Positions 32,234 to 39,264 of a stretch of 39,264 bases of DNA are shown here, piece after piece. The stretch spans positions 1 to 39,264 of the forward strand of contig CBFHRN010000015.1 of the NCBI GenBank assembly GCA_965658275.1, written 5' to 3'. This DNA comes from Croceimicrobium sp965658275 (GTDB lineage Bacteria; Bacteroidota; Bacteroidia; Flavobacteriales; Schleiferiaceae). How positions within the stretch are numbered: the first letter of the stretch is position 1; each line of letters starts with the position of its first letter. The position numbers and the translations under genes were made by a program. The notes under the pieces were generated by a model. That model did no database searches and was not told the DNA's origin. It saw only the letters and a list, made by a program, of their open reading frames with translations.

Positions 32234-33985
32234 ATGCGTATAATTCTGGTCTTCTTCGGTTTACTGTCCTTTGGTCTTTATGCTCAAGATTACCCCCAGG
32301 ATTATTTTCGCCCCCCACTTGATATCGAATTGATTTCTTCGGGCACCTTTGGTGAGCTGCGCGGCAATCATTTCCATTCGGGACTCGATATTAAAACCCA
32401 AGGCCGGGAAGGTTTAAAGGTCTATGCTGCCGCGGATGGCTATGTGAGTCGTATTAAGGTTTCGCCTTATGGCTTTGGCTTAGCGCTTTACCTCCTACAT
32501 CCCAATGGTTACACCACGGTTTATGCGCATCTGAAAGAATTTAATGCCGAAATCGAAGCCTACGTCATTCAAAAGATGATGACGCTTCGTAAAAACGAAG
32601 TAGACCTCTTTCCAGCAGCAGGGGAATTTCCGGTCGAAAAAGGCGATGTGATAGCCTTGTCTGGAAATAGCGGCGGTTCGGGTGGTCCGCATTTGCATTA
32701 TGAAATTCGAGATTCACGAACCGAAAAAATCATCAATCCTCTTTTATTTGGATTAAAGGTGGCCGATAGGCGTTATCCCGAATTGCGCGATTTGCAGGTT
32801 TACACTTTTGAAGATGGACTCATGCTGGGGCAGAGTGAAATAAACCTAATTGAAAAGAGCGAGGGGCACTATGAGCTTAGTGGGGAAGGGGTGATCAGTA
32901 CTAAGGATGCGGTAAGTTTTGGGATTTACGCCATCGATCGCCAAGACGGTGCAAATAATCGCAATGGGGTTTATGCTTTAAAACTATTCGTAGGCGAGCA
33001 TTTGAAGTACCATTATGAAATGGAAACTTTCGCTTTTTCGGAGACACGATACATCAATGCCCATATCGACTATGCCTTGAAGAGTTGCTGCCAAAAAACC
33101 CTACACCGGCTTTATCGATCTCCGGGAAATCAGTTAAGTGTTTATCGGAATACCTTAAAATCAGATCACATCGCTTTTGAGCACGATACACTAGTGGATA
33201 TCCGCATTGAGGCTTCCGATATCGCCGGTAATACCAGTGTTTTGAATTTTAAATTGGATTACCAGCATCGTCCCGATGAAAAGAGCGGAATTGAGTTTGA
33301 GGATTTTGATGGGCTTTCCACAACATTAGCCACCGACTGGCCAAAAATGGCTAAAGTCAATCGCGAAAAGCCCCTAGATATCATGGACATAAAACATCGT
33401 GTGAGCTTTCCGGCATATTCCTTTTACCAAGACTGGCTAATGGAACGCTCGCAAGAACCGGCTTGCGCACAATGTTTAGCCCCCATCCTAAACCTTGGCG
33501 ACGAGTCTGTACCGGTGCACCATTACTACAATTTAAGCTTGAAAGTCGATGAAATTCCAGAAGGTGTAGAACCTTATCAATTGTTTGTGGCGAGTTTACG
33601 CAACGGGAAATTTTTAGACTATGAGGGAGGGAAATACGAGGATGGATGGGTGCGAGCACGAACGCGTCAATTAGGCTCTTTTACCGTGATGTACGACAAC
33701 AAAGCTCCCCAGGTGACTCCCCTTAATTTCAAGAATGGAACATCTGTATCCAATAAAGCAACCTTACGCATTCGCGTAAAGGACGATTTGAGCGGAATTT
33801 CCGAATATTCAGCTTCCTTAGATGGAGCTTTCGTACCCGTTTATTACGATGCGAAAACGGCACGCTTTTTTATTGAGGCTAAACACTGGCCGGCTACTCA
33901 AAAGCCTAAACAAGAGTTAATTTTAAACGTTTTTGATGATCGAGGCAATGGAACAAAGGAAAAATGGACTCTATTTAGACCCTAG
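32234..33985 (+). CDS. Secreted M23-family metallopeptidase
   Basis: 583 residues from the ATG at 32234, with a signal peptide ending near LYAQDYP. The LytM/M23 domain covers about residues 35-180: HFHSGLDIKTQG supplies His48 and Asp52, GNSGGSGGPHLHYEI supplies His153/His155, and YVSRIKVSPYGFGLALYLL and TVYAHL complete the fold. All zinc ligands are present, so an active endopeptidase that cuts peptidoglycan cross-links is expected. The remaining approximately 400 residues contain Ig-like stretches (IRIEASDIAGNTSVLNF, LRIRVKDDLSGISEYSASLD) that probably bind the cell wall or a partner. The next gene follows at once, so M23, carboxypeptidase-like and TonB receptor genes look like one operon. 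Confidence 0.9.
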   Translation: MRIILVFFGLLSFGLYAQDYPQDYFRPPLDIELISSGTFGELRGNHFHSGLDIKTQGREGLKVYAAADGYVSRIKVSPYGFGLALYLLHPNGYTTVYAHLKEFNAEIEAYVIQKMMTLRKNEVDLFPAAGEFPVEKGDVIALSGNSGGSGGPHLHYEIRDSRTEKIINPLLFGLKVADRRYPELRDLQVYTFEDGLMLGQSEINLIEKSEGHYELSGEGVISTKDAVSFGIYAIDRQDGANNRNGVYALKLFVGEHLKYHYEMETFAFSETRYINAHIDYALKSCCQKTLHRLYRSPGNQLSVYRNTLKSDHIAFEHDTLVDIRIEASDIAGNTSVLNFKLDYQHRPDEKSGIEFEDFDGLSTTLATDWPKMAKVNREKPLDIMDIKHRVSFPAYSFYQDWLMERSQEPACAQCLAPILNLGDESVPVHHYYNLSLKVDEIPEGVEPYQLFVASLRNGKFLDYEGGKYEDGWVRARTRQLGSFTVMYDNKAPQVTPLNFKNGTSVSNKATLRIRVKDDLSGISEYSASLDGAFVPVYYDAKTARFFIEAKHWPATQKPKQELILNVFDDRGNGTKEKWTLFRP

Positions 33986-34018
33986 ATGCTATTTTCGCCA
34001 AATCGTCGTTTACTTGCT

Positions 34019-34654
34019 ATGAAGCTAAAAATACTAGCCTTATTTTTTCTCCTTTTCACCGGCCTTGCCCTGCAAGCGCAGGAAGATGAGGTGGTGCAGA
34101 TGAGTGGCATAGTGATTAGCAACGACTCTATTCCAAGGGCTATACCCTTTGCGCATGTTTACGTAGGGCAGGGGACGCGTGGAACCATGACTGATGGAGA
34201 TGGCTTTTTCTCCTTTGCCGCTAAAGAAGGTGATACCATTCGTTTTAGTTGTATTGGTTTTAGTAAAGAAATACTGGTGGTGCCTGATACCCTCAGCAAA
34301 AAGGCCTACCTCGCTAGGATTGTTATGCAGAGGGATACAACCTTGCTCGAAGAGGTTACCCTTTATCCTTGGCCTACCCCCGATCGTTTTAAAGAAGAAT
34401 TTTTGGCCACCAATATTCCCACTACCATGAATGACTTAGCCATGCGTAATTTGGCGATTCAAGCCTTGCGTGATCGTGCGGCAACCATGGGCCTCAGTGC
34501 GGCAGAGGCTCAAGACATGGCCATTCAAATTCAAAACCAAGCGATCTACGATTATGGGCGTTATCAAGGATTCGGAAATGGCGGTACTGCCATTTTGGGA
34601 GCCCTTACCAATCCCTTCGCTTGGCAACAATTTTTTCAATCGCTCAAGAAATAA
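34019..34654 (+). CDS. Carboxypeptidase-like regulatory domain protein
   Basis: 211 residues from ATG 34019, which gives a standard signal peptide (MKLKILALFFLLFTGLALQA); an in-frame ATG at 33986, directly after the M23 stop, would add 11 residues. The mature part opens with a CarboxypepD-regulatory beta-sandwich (MSGIVISND, IPFAHVYVGQGTRGTMTDGD, FSCIGFSKEILV). The C-terminal half is Gln/Ala-rich and helical (NLAIQALRDRAATMGLSAAE, AQDMAIQIQNQAIYDYGRY). The same sandwich precedes SusC-like receptors, and the receptor gene starts three bases downstream, so this may be a periplasmic partner of the receptor. Function unknown. Confidence 0.82.
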   Translation: MKLKILALFFLLFTGLALQAQEDEVVQMSGIVISNDSIPRAIPFAHVYVGQGTRGTMTDGDGFFSFAAKEGDTIRFSCIGFSKEILVVPDTLSKKAYLARIVMQRDTTLLEEVTLYPWPTPDRFKEEFLATNIPTTMNDLAMRNLAIQALRDRAATMGLSAAEAQDMAIQIQNQAIYDYGRYQGFGNGGTAILGALTNPFAWQQFFQSLKK

Positions 34655-34657
34655 TTC

Positions 34658-37144
34658 ATGCGCTTAAGAGCCATATTCTACTTTCTTTTAGTCACCACTA
34701 CTTTAAGCGCTCAGTCTAAATTAACCGGAACGATTAAAGATCCTAAAGGCCAAGGCTTGGATGGGGTAAAGGTTACGGTTGGAGAGTTTTACACCTTAAG
34801 TAATAGCGATGGTAGCTATGAACTGGAAATTTCTCCGGGCCGCGGGCAAATCGTGTATTTCACCAGCTTCGGTTACATTCCTGATACCGTGCATTTTAGC
34901 ATTGGCGAGGATGAAGTGCGGGAAATTAACCGGGATTTGGCCCTGCTCAGCAATATCTTGGAAGACGTGAACATTGTGGATCGGAAATCACGCTTTGATA
35001 ATCAGGTTTCGGTCGATAAGAAGTCTATCGAAGCATTTGTGGGTCCGAATTCAGGGGTCGAAGGGATTATTAAAACCTTACCCGGTGTAAGTAGCTATAG
35101 TGAGCTTTCCTCGCAGTATTCCGTACGAGGGGGGAACTTCGATGAGAACTTAGTCTACATCAATGGAATAGAAGTATACCGCCCCTTTCTGGTGCGTAAT
35201 GGGCAGCAAGAAGGGATGAGCATTGTAAACTCGGCTATGGTTTCCAATGTGAAGTTTTCGGCAGGCGGTTTTGAGGCGCGTTACGGGGATAAGATGGCAT
35301 CGGTGCTCGATATTACCTATCGCAAGCCCAGTGAGTTTGCCATGACGGTAGAAGGGAGTTTGCTGGGGGGAAATTTGGTGTATGAAGATCGATTGGCCAA
35401 TGATCGACTAAGCGCGATGGTGGGGGCACGCTATCGAACCAATCAATTGCTATTGGGCTCCTTGGATACCGAGGCCGATTTCCTTCCGCAGTTTACAGAT
35501 ATTCAGGCCTACCTTACGTATGATCTTAGCGATGAATGGGAAATTAATTTCCTAGGGAACTACAGTCGAAATCTATACCAAGTGATACCCGCCAGCCGAA
35601 CCACAGACTTCGGTACCATCCAAGAATCCTTGCGTTTAAATGTTTTCTTTGATGGCCGCGAGGACTATGATTTTACGACTCGCTTTGCGGCCTTAGGAGC
35701 GAAATACCGTCCGAAGAAGAATTTGCAGCTCATCTTCCAGTCTTCCGTATTTCAAACTACGGAGCAAGAATATTTCGATGTGATTGGGGCTTATCGCTTA
35801 GGGGAACTCAACACTAATTTAGGTAGTGATGATTTCGGTGAAATTAGCTTTACCCGCTCCGTTGGCTCATTTCAAAATTACGCCCGAAATTATCTAGATG
35901 CTATTGTGGCCAATGTTTCGCATCAAGGTATTTACGATTTAGACGAGGTTACTTGGCGCTGGGGTGTGAAGCTGCAAATGGAAGATATCATCGACCGTTA
36001 TAAAGAATGGGAACGCATTGATTCGGCAGGCTTTAATGTGCCCAACAATAGCGGCTTTAATTACGATTCGCTAATTGTAACCCTGGTAGATGATCAAGGA
36101 AATCCTTTGGCGGGTAATGTTTATACCTCCATCCTTCAGCAAAATCAACTGGAGCTCTTTGAGAGTTTTGCCTCCAAAGTGGAGCTAAATTCGTTACGTG
36201 CTACCGCTTTTATCGAGCGCAGTGAAATTATCGAGTTGAAGGATAATGGCGATCTTTTTTACAACGTAGGACTCCGCAATCATTACTGGACTTTTAATGG
36301 CCAGAATGTACTTTCCCCGCGTGCCAGCTTAAGTTGGAAACCTAATTGGGAAAAACGCGATATGGTTTTCCGCATCGCGGCAGGCTTTTACTACCAACCG
36401 CCTTTTTACCGGGAGATGCGTAATCTAGATGGCGGGGTTAATGAAAATATTCGTGCCCAAAGAGCCATTCACTTCGTTTTGGCTAATGATTACCAATTGC
36501 GCATCTGGAACCGACCCTTTAAAATGGTTACGGAATTATACTACAAGTCCATGAACGACCTAATTCCTTACGACCAAGATAATGTGCGTATCCGCTACCG
36601 AGCCGAAAACAATGCTCGTGGATTTGCAACCGGCATTGATTACCGCATTAATGGGGAATTCGTCAAAGGAATTGATAGCTGGGCTTCCATTTCCCTTATG
36701 ACCATTCAGGAAGATATAGAAGGGGACGATGCGGGCTATTTACCGAGACCTACCGACCAGCGATTGAACTTTAAAATTTTCTTTCAAGATTATTTACCGA
36801 ACGACCCAAGCTTTAGGGTGAGTCTGACCTTGGCCTATGGCACGGGTCTACCTTTTGGGCCACCTCAAGCTTTACCTGAAGATCGTGTCTTCCGTTTACC
36901 CGATTACAGAAGGGTAGATATCGGCTTTTCAAAGGTTTTAATTCGCGAGGGCCGTAGCTATGAGAATAAGTTTGTGAATAGCTTCAAGAGTCTCTGGATT
37001 GGTTTAGAAGTGTTTAATCTCCTCGATATTACCAATACCATCAGTTACCTTTGGGTCAAGGATATCAGTACTGCGCGTCAATATGCCGTACCAAACTACC
37101 TTACCCCACGTTTACTGAATGTGAAAATGGTAGCTAAGTTTTAA
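34658..37144 (+). CDS. TonB-dependent receptor with carboxypeptidase-like domain
   Basis: 828 residues. A signal peptide (ending near LSAQSK) is followed by the CarboxypepD-like domain at about 20-105 (LTGTIKDPKGQGLDGVKVTV, YFTSFGYIPDTVHF). The plug (about 125-235) includes GIIKTLPGVSSYSELSSQYS, VRGGNFDENLVYINGIEVY and FSAGGFEARYGDKMASVLDI. The beta-barrel ends in a terminal Phe (VKMVAKF). The substrate is unknown. The gene is tightly linked to M23 and the carboxypeptidase-like gene upstream, so a role in envelope turnover or peptide uptake is possible. The TPR gene downstream has its own promoter element. Confidence 0.92.
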   Translation: MRLRAIFYFLLVTTTLSAQSKLTGTIKDPKGQGLDGVKVTVGEFYTLSNSDGSYELEISPGRGQIVYFTSFGYIPDTVHFSIGEDEVREINRDLALLSNILEDVNIVDRKSRFDNQVSVDKKSIEAFVGPNSGVEGIIKTLPGVSSYSELSSQYSVRGGNFDENLVYINGIEVYRPFLVRNGQQEGMSIVNSAMVSNVKFSAGGFEARYGDKMASVLDITYRKPSEFAMTVEGSLLGGNLVYEDRLANDRLSAMVGARYRTNQLLLGSLDTEADFLPQFTDIQAYLTYDLSDEWEINFLGNYSRNLYQVIPASRTTDFGTIQESLRLNVFFDGREDYDFTTRFAALGAKYRPKKNLQLIFQSSVFQTTEQEYFDVIGAYRLGELNTNLGSDDFGEISFTRSVGSFQNYARNYLDAIVANVSHQGIYDLDEVTWRWGVKLQMEDIIDRYKEWERIDSAGFNVPNNSGFNYDSLIVTLVDDQGNPLAGNVYTSILQQNQLELFESFASKVELNSLRATAFIERSEIIELKDNGDLFYNVGLRNHYWTFNGQNVLSPRASLSWKPNWEKRDMVFRIAAGFYYQPPFYREMRNLDGGVNENIRAQRAIHFVLANDYQLRIWNRPFKMVTELYYKSMNDLIPYDQDNVRIRYRAENNARGFATGIDYRINGEFVKGIDSWASISLMTIQEDIEGDDAGYLPRPTDQRLNFKIFFQDYLPNDPSFRVSLTLAYGTGLPFGPPQALPEDRVFRLPDYRRVDIGFSKVLIREGRSYENKFVNSFKSLWIGLEVFNLLDITNTISYLWVKDISTARQYAVPNYLTPRLLNVKMVAKF

Positions 37145-37167
37145 AAGGTTGAGCCAAAAAATAGCCC

Positions 37168-37175
37168 TATTTTTG
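37168..37175 (+). promoter_or_regulatory. -7 promoter element for the TPR/PBP genes
   Basis: TATTTTTG fits TAnnTTTG, 21 bases upstream of the ATG at 37197. No TTTG at the usual spacing. Confidence 0.4.
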
Positions 37176-37196
37176 CGGCCCAAATAGAATACATTC

Positions 37197-37712
37197 ATGT
37201 TAAGCAAATATTTACGACTGGTATTAACCGCCATCTTTTTTGGTCTTTCCGTTTGGCAATTCATTGAAGTAGAGATTGGTAATGGAATCATGTGGTTATT
37301 ACTGTCTTCTTTAGTAATATTCACCTATTTCCGTAATGAGCGCATTTTACAAGCCTTCTGGTTTTTACGTAAAAACGATATGGCTAAGGCTCAAAAAGCT
37401 TTAAGTCATATTAAAAATCCAGAAGCGGCTTTAATTAAAGGGCAGTTGGCTTATTATTACATGCTTAGCGGTATGATTGAATCGCAGAATGGCATCGGTA
37501 AGGCCGAGACCTTACTACGTAAAGCCCTTAAAACGGGTTTGCGTCAGAAGCACGATCAAGCGATGGCTAAATTACAGTTAGCCGGTATTGCCATGGCGAA
37601 GCGTCGTAAGCGTGAAGCTCAGGTTTTACTTACTGAAGTAAAGAAACTGGATACACGTGGAATGCTCGATGATCAAGTAAAGGTGCTTAAGCAACAGATG
37701 AAACGCATCTAA
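37197..37712 (+). CDS. Membrane-anchored TPR-like protein
   Basis: 171 residues. Two hydrophobic segments at about 5-22 and 27-45 form a hairpin in the inner membrane. The rest is a string of helix pairs rich in Ala, Leu, Lys and Gln: MAKAQKALSHIKNPEAALIK, GQLAYYYMLSGMIESQNG, KAETLLRKALKTGLRQKHDQ, AKLQLAGIAMAKRRKREAQV. Their tetratricopeptide-like pattern suggests a protein-interaction scaffold in the cytoplasm. The next gene, a class A penicillin-binding protein, starts seven bases after its stop, so the two are cotranscribed; a role in organising cell-wall synthesis is possible but not shown. Confidence 0.75.
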   Translation: MLSKYLRLVLTAIFFGLSVWQFIEVEIGNGIMWLLLSSLVIFTYFRNERILQAFWFLRKNDMAKAQKALSHIKNPEAALIKGQLAYYYMLSGMIESQNGIGKAETLLRKALKTGLRQKHDQAMAKLQLAGIAMAKRRKREAQVLLTEVKKLDTRGMLDDQVKVLKQQMKRI

Positions 37713-37718
37713 AAGCGC

Positions 37719-39264
37719 TTGGCAAAGAAAAAACCGAATAAAAAATCACGCTCGAAGCGCTCTAAGGCTCGAGTCAAAAAATCGAAAGGAAGGCTTCTGC
37801 GCTTCCTGATTAAGCTTTCTTTAGGGGGCTTTGCCGCGCTTACTTTAATCATCGCCAGCGTTTATTTAGGTTTCTGGGGACCCATACCCAGTAGCACCGA
37901 GCTTAAGGAAATCCAGCAATCGGAGGCCAGCGAAATTCTTTCCAAGGAAGGAAAGCTTATCGATAAAGTCTACCGTGTAAATCGCAGTCTGGTCGACTAC
38001 GATGATTTACCCCAACATTTAATTGAGGCCCTAATCGCTACCGAAGATGAGCGGTTTTACGATCATGCAGGAATTGATTGGCGCAGTTTGGCGCGTGTGG
38101 TGGTAAAATCCATCTTGCTCCAAGATGAAAGTGCCGGGGGAGGCAGTACCATTAGTCAGCAGTTAGCCAAAAATCTTTTTGGCCGAAAGGACTTTGGGGC
38201 TATCAGCATAATAATCAATAAAATCAAAGAGATTATTATCGCCAAGCGTTTAGAGGCGATTTACAGCAAAGAAGAAATTTTAGCGCTCTATTTTAATACG
38301 GTAAGTTTTTCGGAGAACACCTATGGGATTGATGCGGGAAGCGAGCGCTTTTTTAGCAAAGAAGTGCGCGATTTGCGCCTAGAGGAAGCGGCGGTTTTAA
38401 TCGGGCTTCTAAAAGCGAATACCTATTACAATCCACGTTTAAACCCAGAGCCTGCTTTGCGAAGAAGGAATGTGGTGTTTGCCCAAATGCACCGTAATGC
38501 TTTTATCTCGGAGCTGGATCGAGATTCCCTACAAAGCCTGCCCTTAGAGTTAAAATACCGCAATTTATTGCAGAGTGGTCCCGCACCCTATTTCAGTGCA
38601 CAAGTGCAGAAGGAACTCAAGCAAATTTTAAAAGATCAATTAAAGCCCGATGGCTCGGCTTGGGATCCGCGATTGGATGGTTTGATTATAAAAACCACCC
38701 TGCATTACAAGAAACAAGGCGATTTGCAGTCTTCCTATGACCGTCATCTCAATCGCTGGCAAGATAAGTTTGATGCCCACTGGGGCAGTAAGGAGCCTTG
38801 GTCGAAGCAGCCCCGTTATTTTGATCAAGCCAAGCAGAATACTCCTTTCTACAAGTCGCTAGCCGCCCAAGGCCTTAGTGATGAAGCTATTGAGGCGGCC
38901 TGGCAAAAAAAGAGGCCGATGCAACTTTTTAGACCGGGTGGGGATGTGAGTGGAGCATTCAGTATGAATGATTCCCTTGCCCATTATTTGAAATTATTGA
39001 GGGGGGCTTCGGTAGTGATGGACCCTAAGACGGGTGCCGTTAGAGCATGGGTTGGCGGACCCAATCACCGCTATTTACCTTTTGATGCTGCGGCGGCTCC
39101 ACATTCGGTGGCCTCTACCTTTAAACCGATCGTTCTCGCTGCTGCTTTGGAATCGGGTTTAGATCCCTGCGATTATCAGTCGGCCGAAAAACAGGCCTAT
39201 TCCGAATACGACAATTGGGAACCTCGTAATTACGACGATAACTACGCGGGTTTTTACAGTATGT
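37719..39264 (+). CDS. Class A penicillin-binding protein (PBP1A-type), 3' end outside window
   Basis: The gene is cut at the window end after 515 codons. No ATG lies near the frame start, and a TTG at 37719, seven bases after the TPR stop, is the best start. The N-terminus is very basic (KKKPNKKSRSKRSKARVKK), then one membrane span at about 33-50. The glycosyltransferase family 51 domain has ATEDERFYDHAGIDW (Glu109), GGGSTISQQLAKNLFG and KEEILALYFNTVSFSENTYG. The transpeptidase domain begins near residue 420 with SVVMDPKTGAVRAWVGGPN, and its serine is in VASTFKPIV (Ser466, Lys469). The usual PGSTFKP reads VASTFKP here. The enzyme polymerises and cross-links peptidoglycan. Confidence 0.93.
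   Translation, partial: MAKKKPNKKSRSKRSKARVKKSKGRLLRFLIKLSLGGFAALTLIIASVYLGFWGPIPSSTELKEIQQSEASEILSKEGKLIDKVYRVNRSLVDYDDLPQHLIEALIATEDERFYDHAGIDWRSLARVVVKSILLQDESAGGGSTISQQLAKNLFGRKDFGAISIIINKIKEIIIAKRLEAIYSKEEILALYFNTVSFSENTYGIDAGSERFFSKEVRDLRLEEAAVLIGLLKANTYYNPRLNPEPALRRRNVVFAQMHRNAFISELDRDSLQSLPLELKYRNLLQSGPAPYFSAQVQKELKQILKDQLKPDGSAWDPRLDGLIIKTTLHYKKQGDLQSSYDRHLNRWQDKFDAHWGSKEPWSKQPRYFDQAKQNTPFYKSLAAQGLSDEAIEAAWQKKRPMQLFRPGGDVSGAFSMNDSLAHYLKLLRGASVVMDPKTGAVRAWVGGPNHRYLPFDAAAAPHSVASTFKPIVLAAALESGLDPCDYQSAEKQAYSEYDNWEPRNYDDNYAGFYSM

Overview
The window reads as a chromosomal segment of a Bacteroidota bacterium, most likely class Flavobacteriia (a marine Schleiferiaceae/Cryomorphaceae-like lineage is a guess). 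The signs are: three SusC-like TonB-dependent receptors with an N-terminal CarboxypepD-regulatory domain, two cargo proteins with type IX secretion (T9SS) C-terminal sorting domains, the TAnnTTTG promoter element (one with a perfectly spaced TTTG), an RprX/RprY-like two-component pair, a ZapA/6S-like RNA/RNase Y cluster, and a free-standing HSDR_N protein beside holA. Most of the window is ordinary, well-packed core genome with moderate GC.

Layout. 1-1218: tail of an RluA-type pseudouridine synthase, then a broken SGNH-like/MBOAT gene. 1382-6244 (minus): a phosphorus-scavenging block of beta-propeller phytase, its translationally coupled TonB receptor, and a lipoprotein-type inorganic pyrophosphatase. 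6245-6736: gene-poor spacer and tRNA-Arg(ACG). 6855-10060 (minus): clpS, plsY, purL. 10133-12717: a sulfotransferase, a decayed lipoprotein gene with two in-frame stops, and a T9SS cargo gene. 12824-18891: aconitase, purB, an EI24-type membrane protein, an HSDR_N protein and holA. 18906-24819: TonB receptor, glycosyltransferase, a very small T9SS cargo gene, then the histidine kinase/response regulator pair. 24843-27871 (minus): a four-gene photolyase operon (SRPBCC, DUF429-like, photolyase, DUF2452). 27971-32102: universal stress protein, nucleoside phosphorylase, rny, a structured 6S-like RNA, zapA and a ZapB-like coiled coil. 32234-39264 (plus): M23 peptidase, carboxypeptidase-like domain protein, TonB receptor, TPR protein and a class A penicillin-binding protein cut by the window end.

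How the genes fit together. The phytase releases phosphate outside the cytoplasm and its receptor presumably imports phytate or a product; the pyrophosphatase next door adds another phosphate-releasing activity. purL and purB both serve IMP/AMP synthesis but are separate transcription units. The photolyase operon suggests a light or DNA-damage response. The zapB-like/zapA/ncRNA/rny group links cell division, RNA polymerase control and mRNA decay, and M23 peptidase plus PBP1A-type enzyme belong to cell-wall remodelling and synthesis.

The most notable non-routine items are the structured RNA at 31313-31479, which can form two mutually exclusive folds; two independently broken genes; a photolyase whose FAD-site loop departs from the textbook one; an 11-bp-period direct repeat in front of the two-component genes; and a repeat-bearing spacer upstream of the phytate receptor. 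I did not find a CRISPR array, a complete mobile element or an obvious new defence system.
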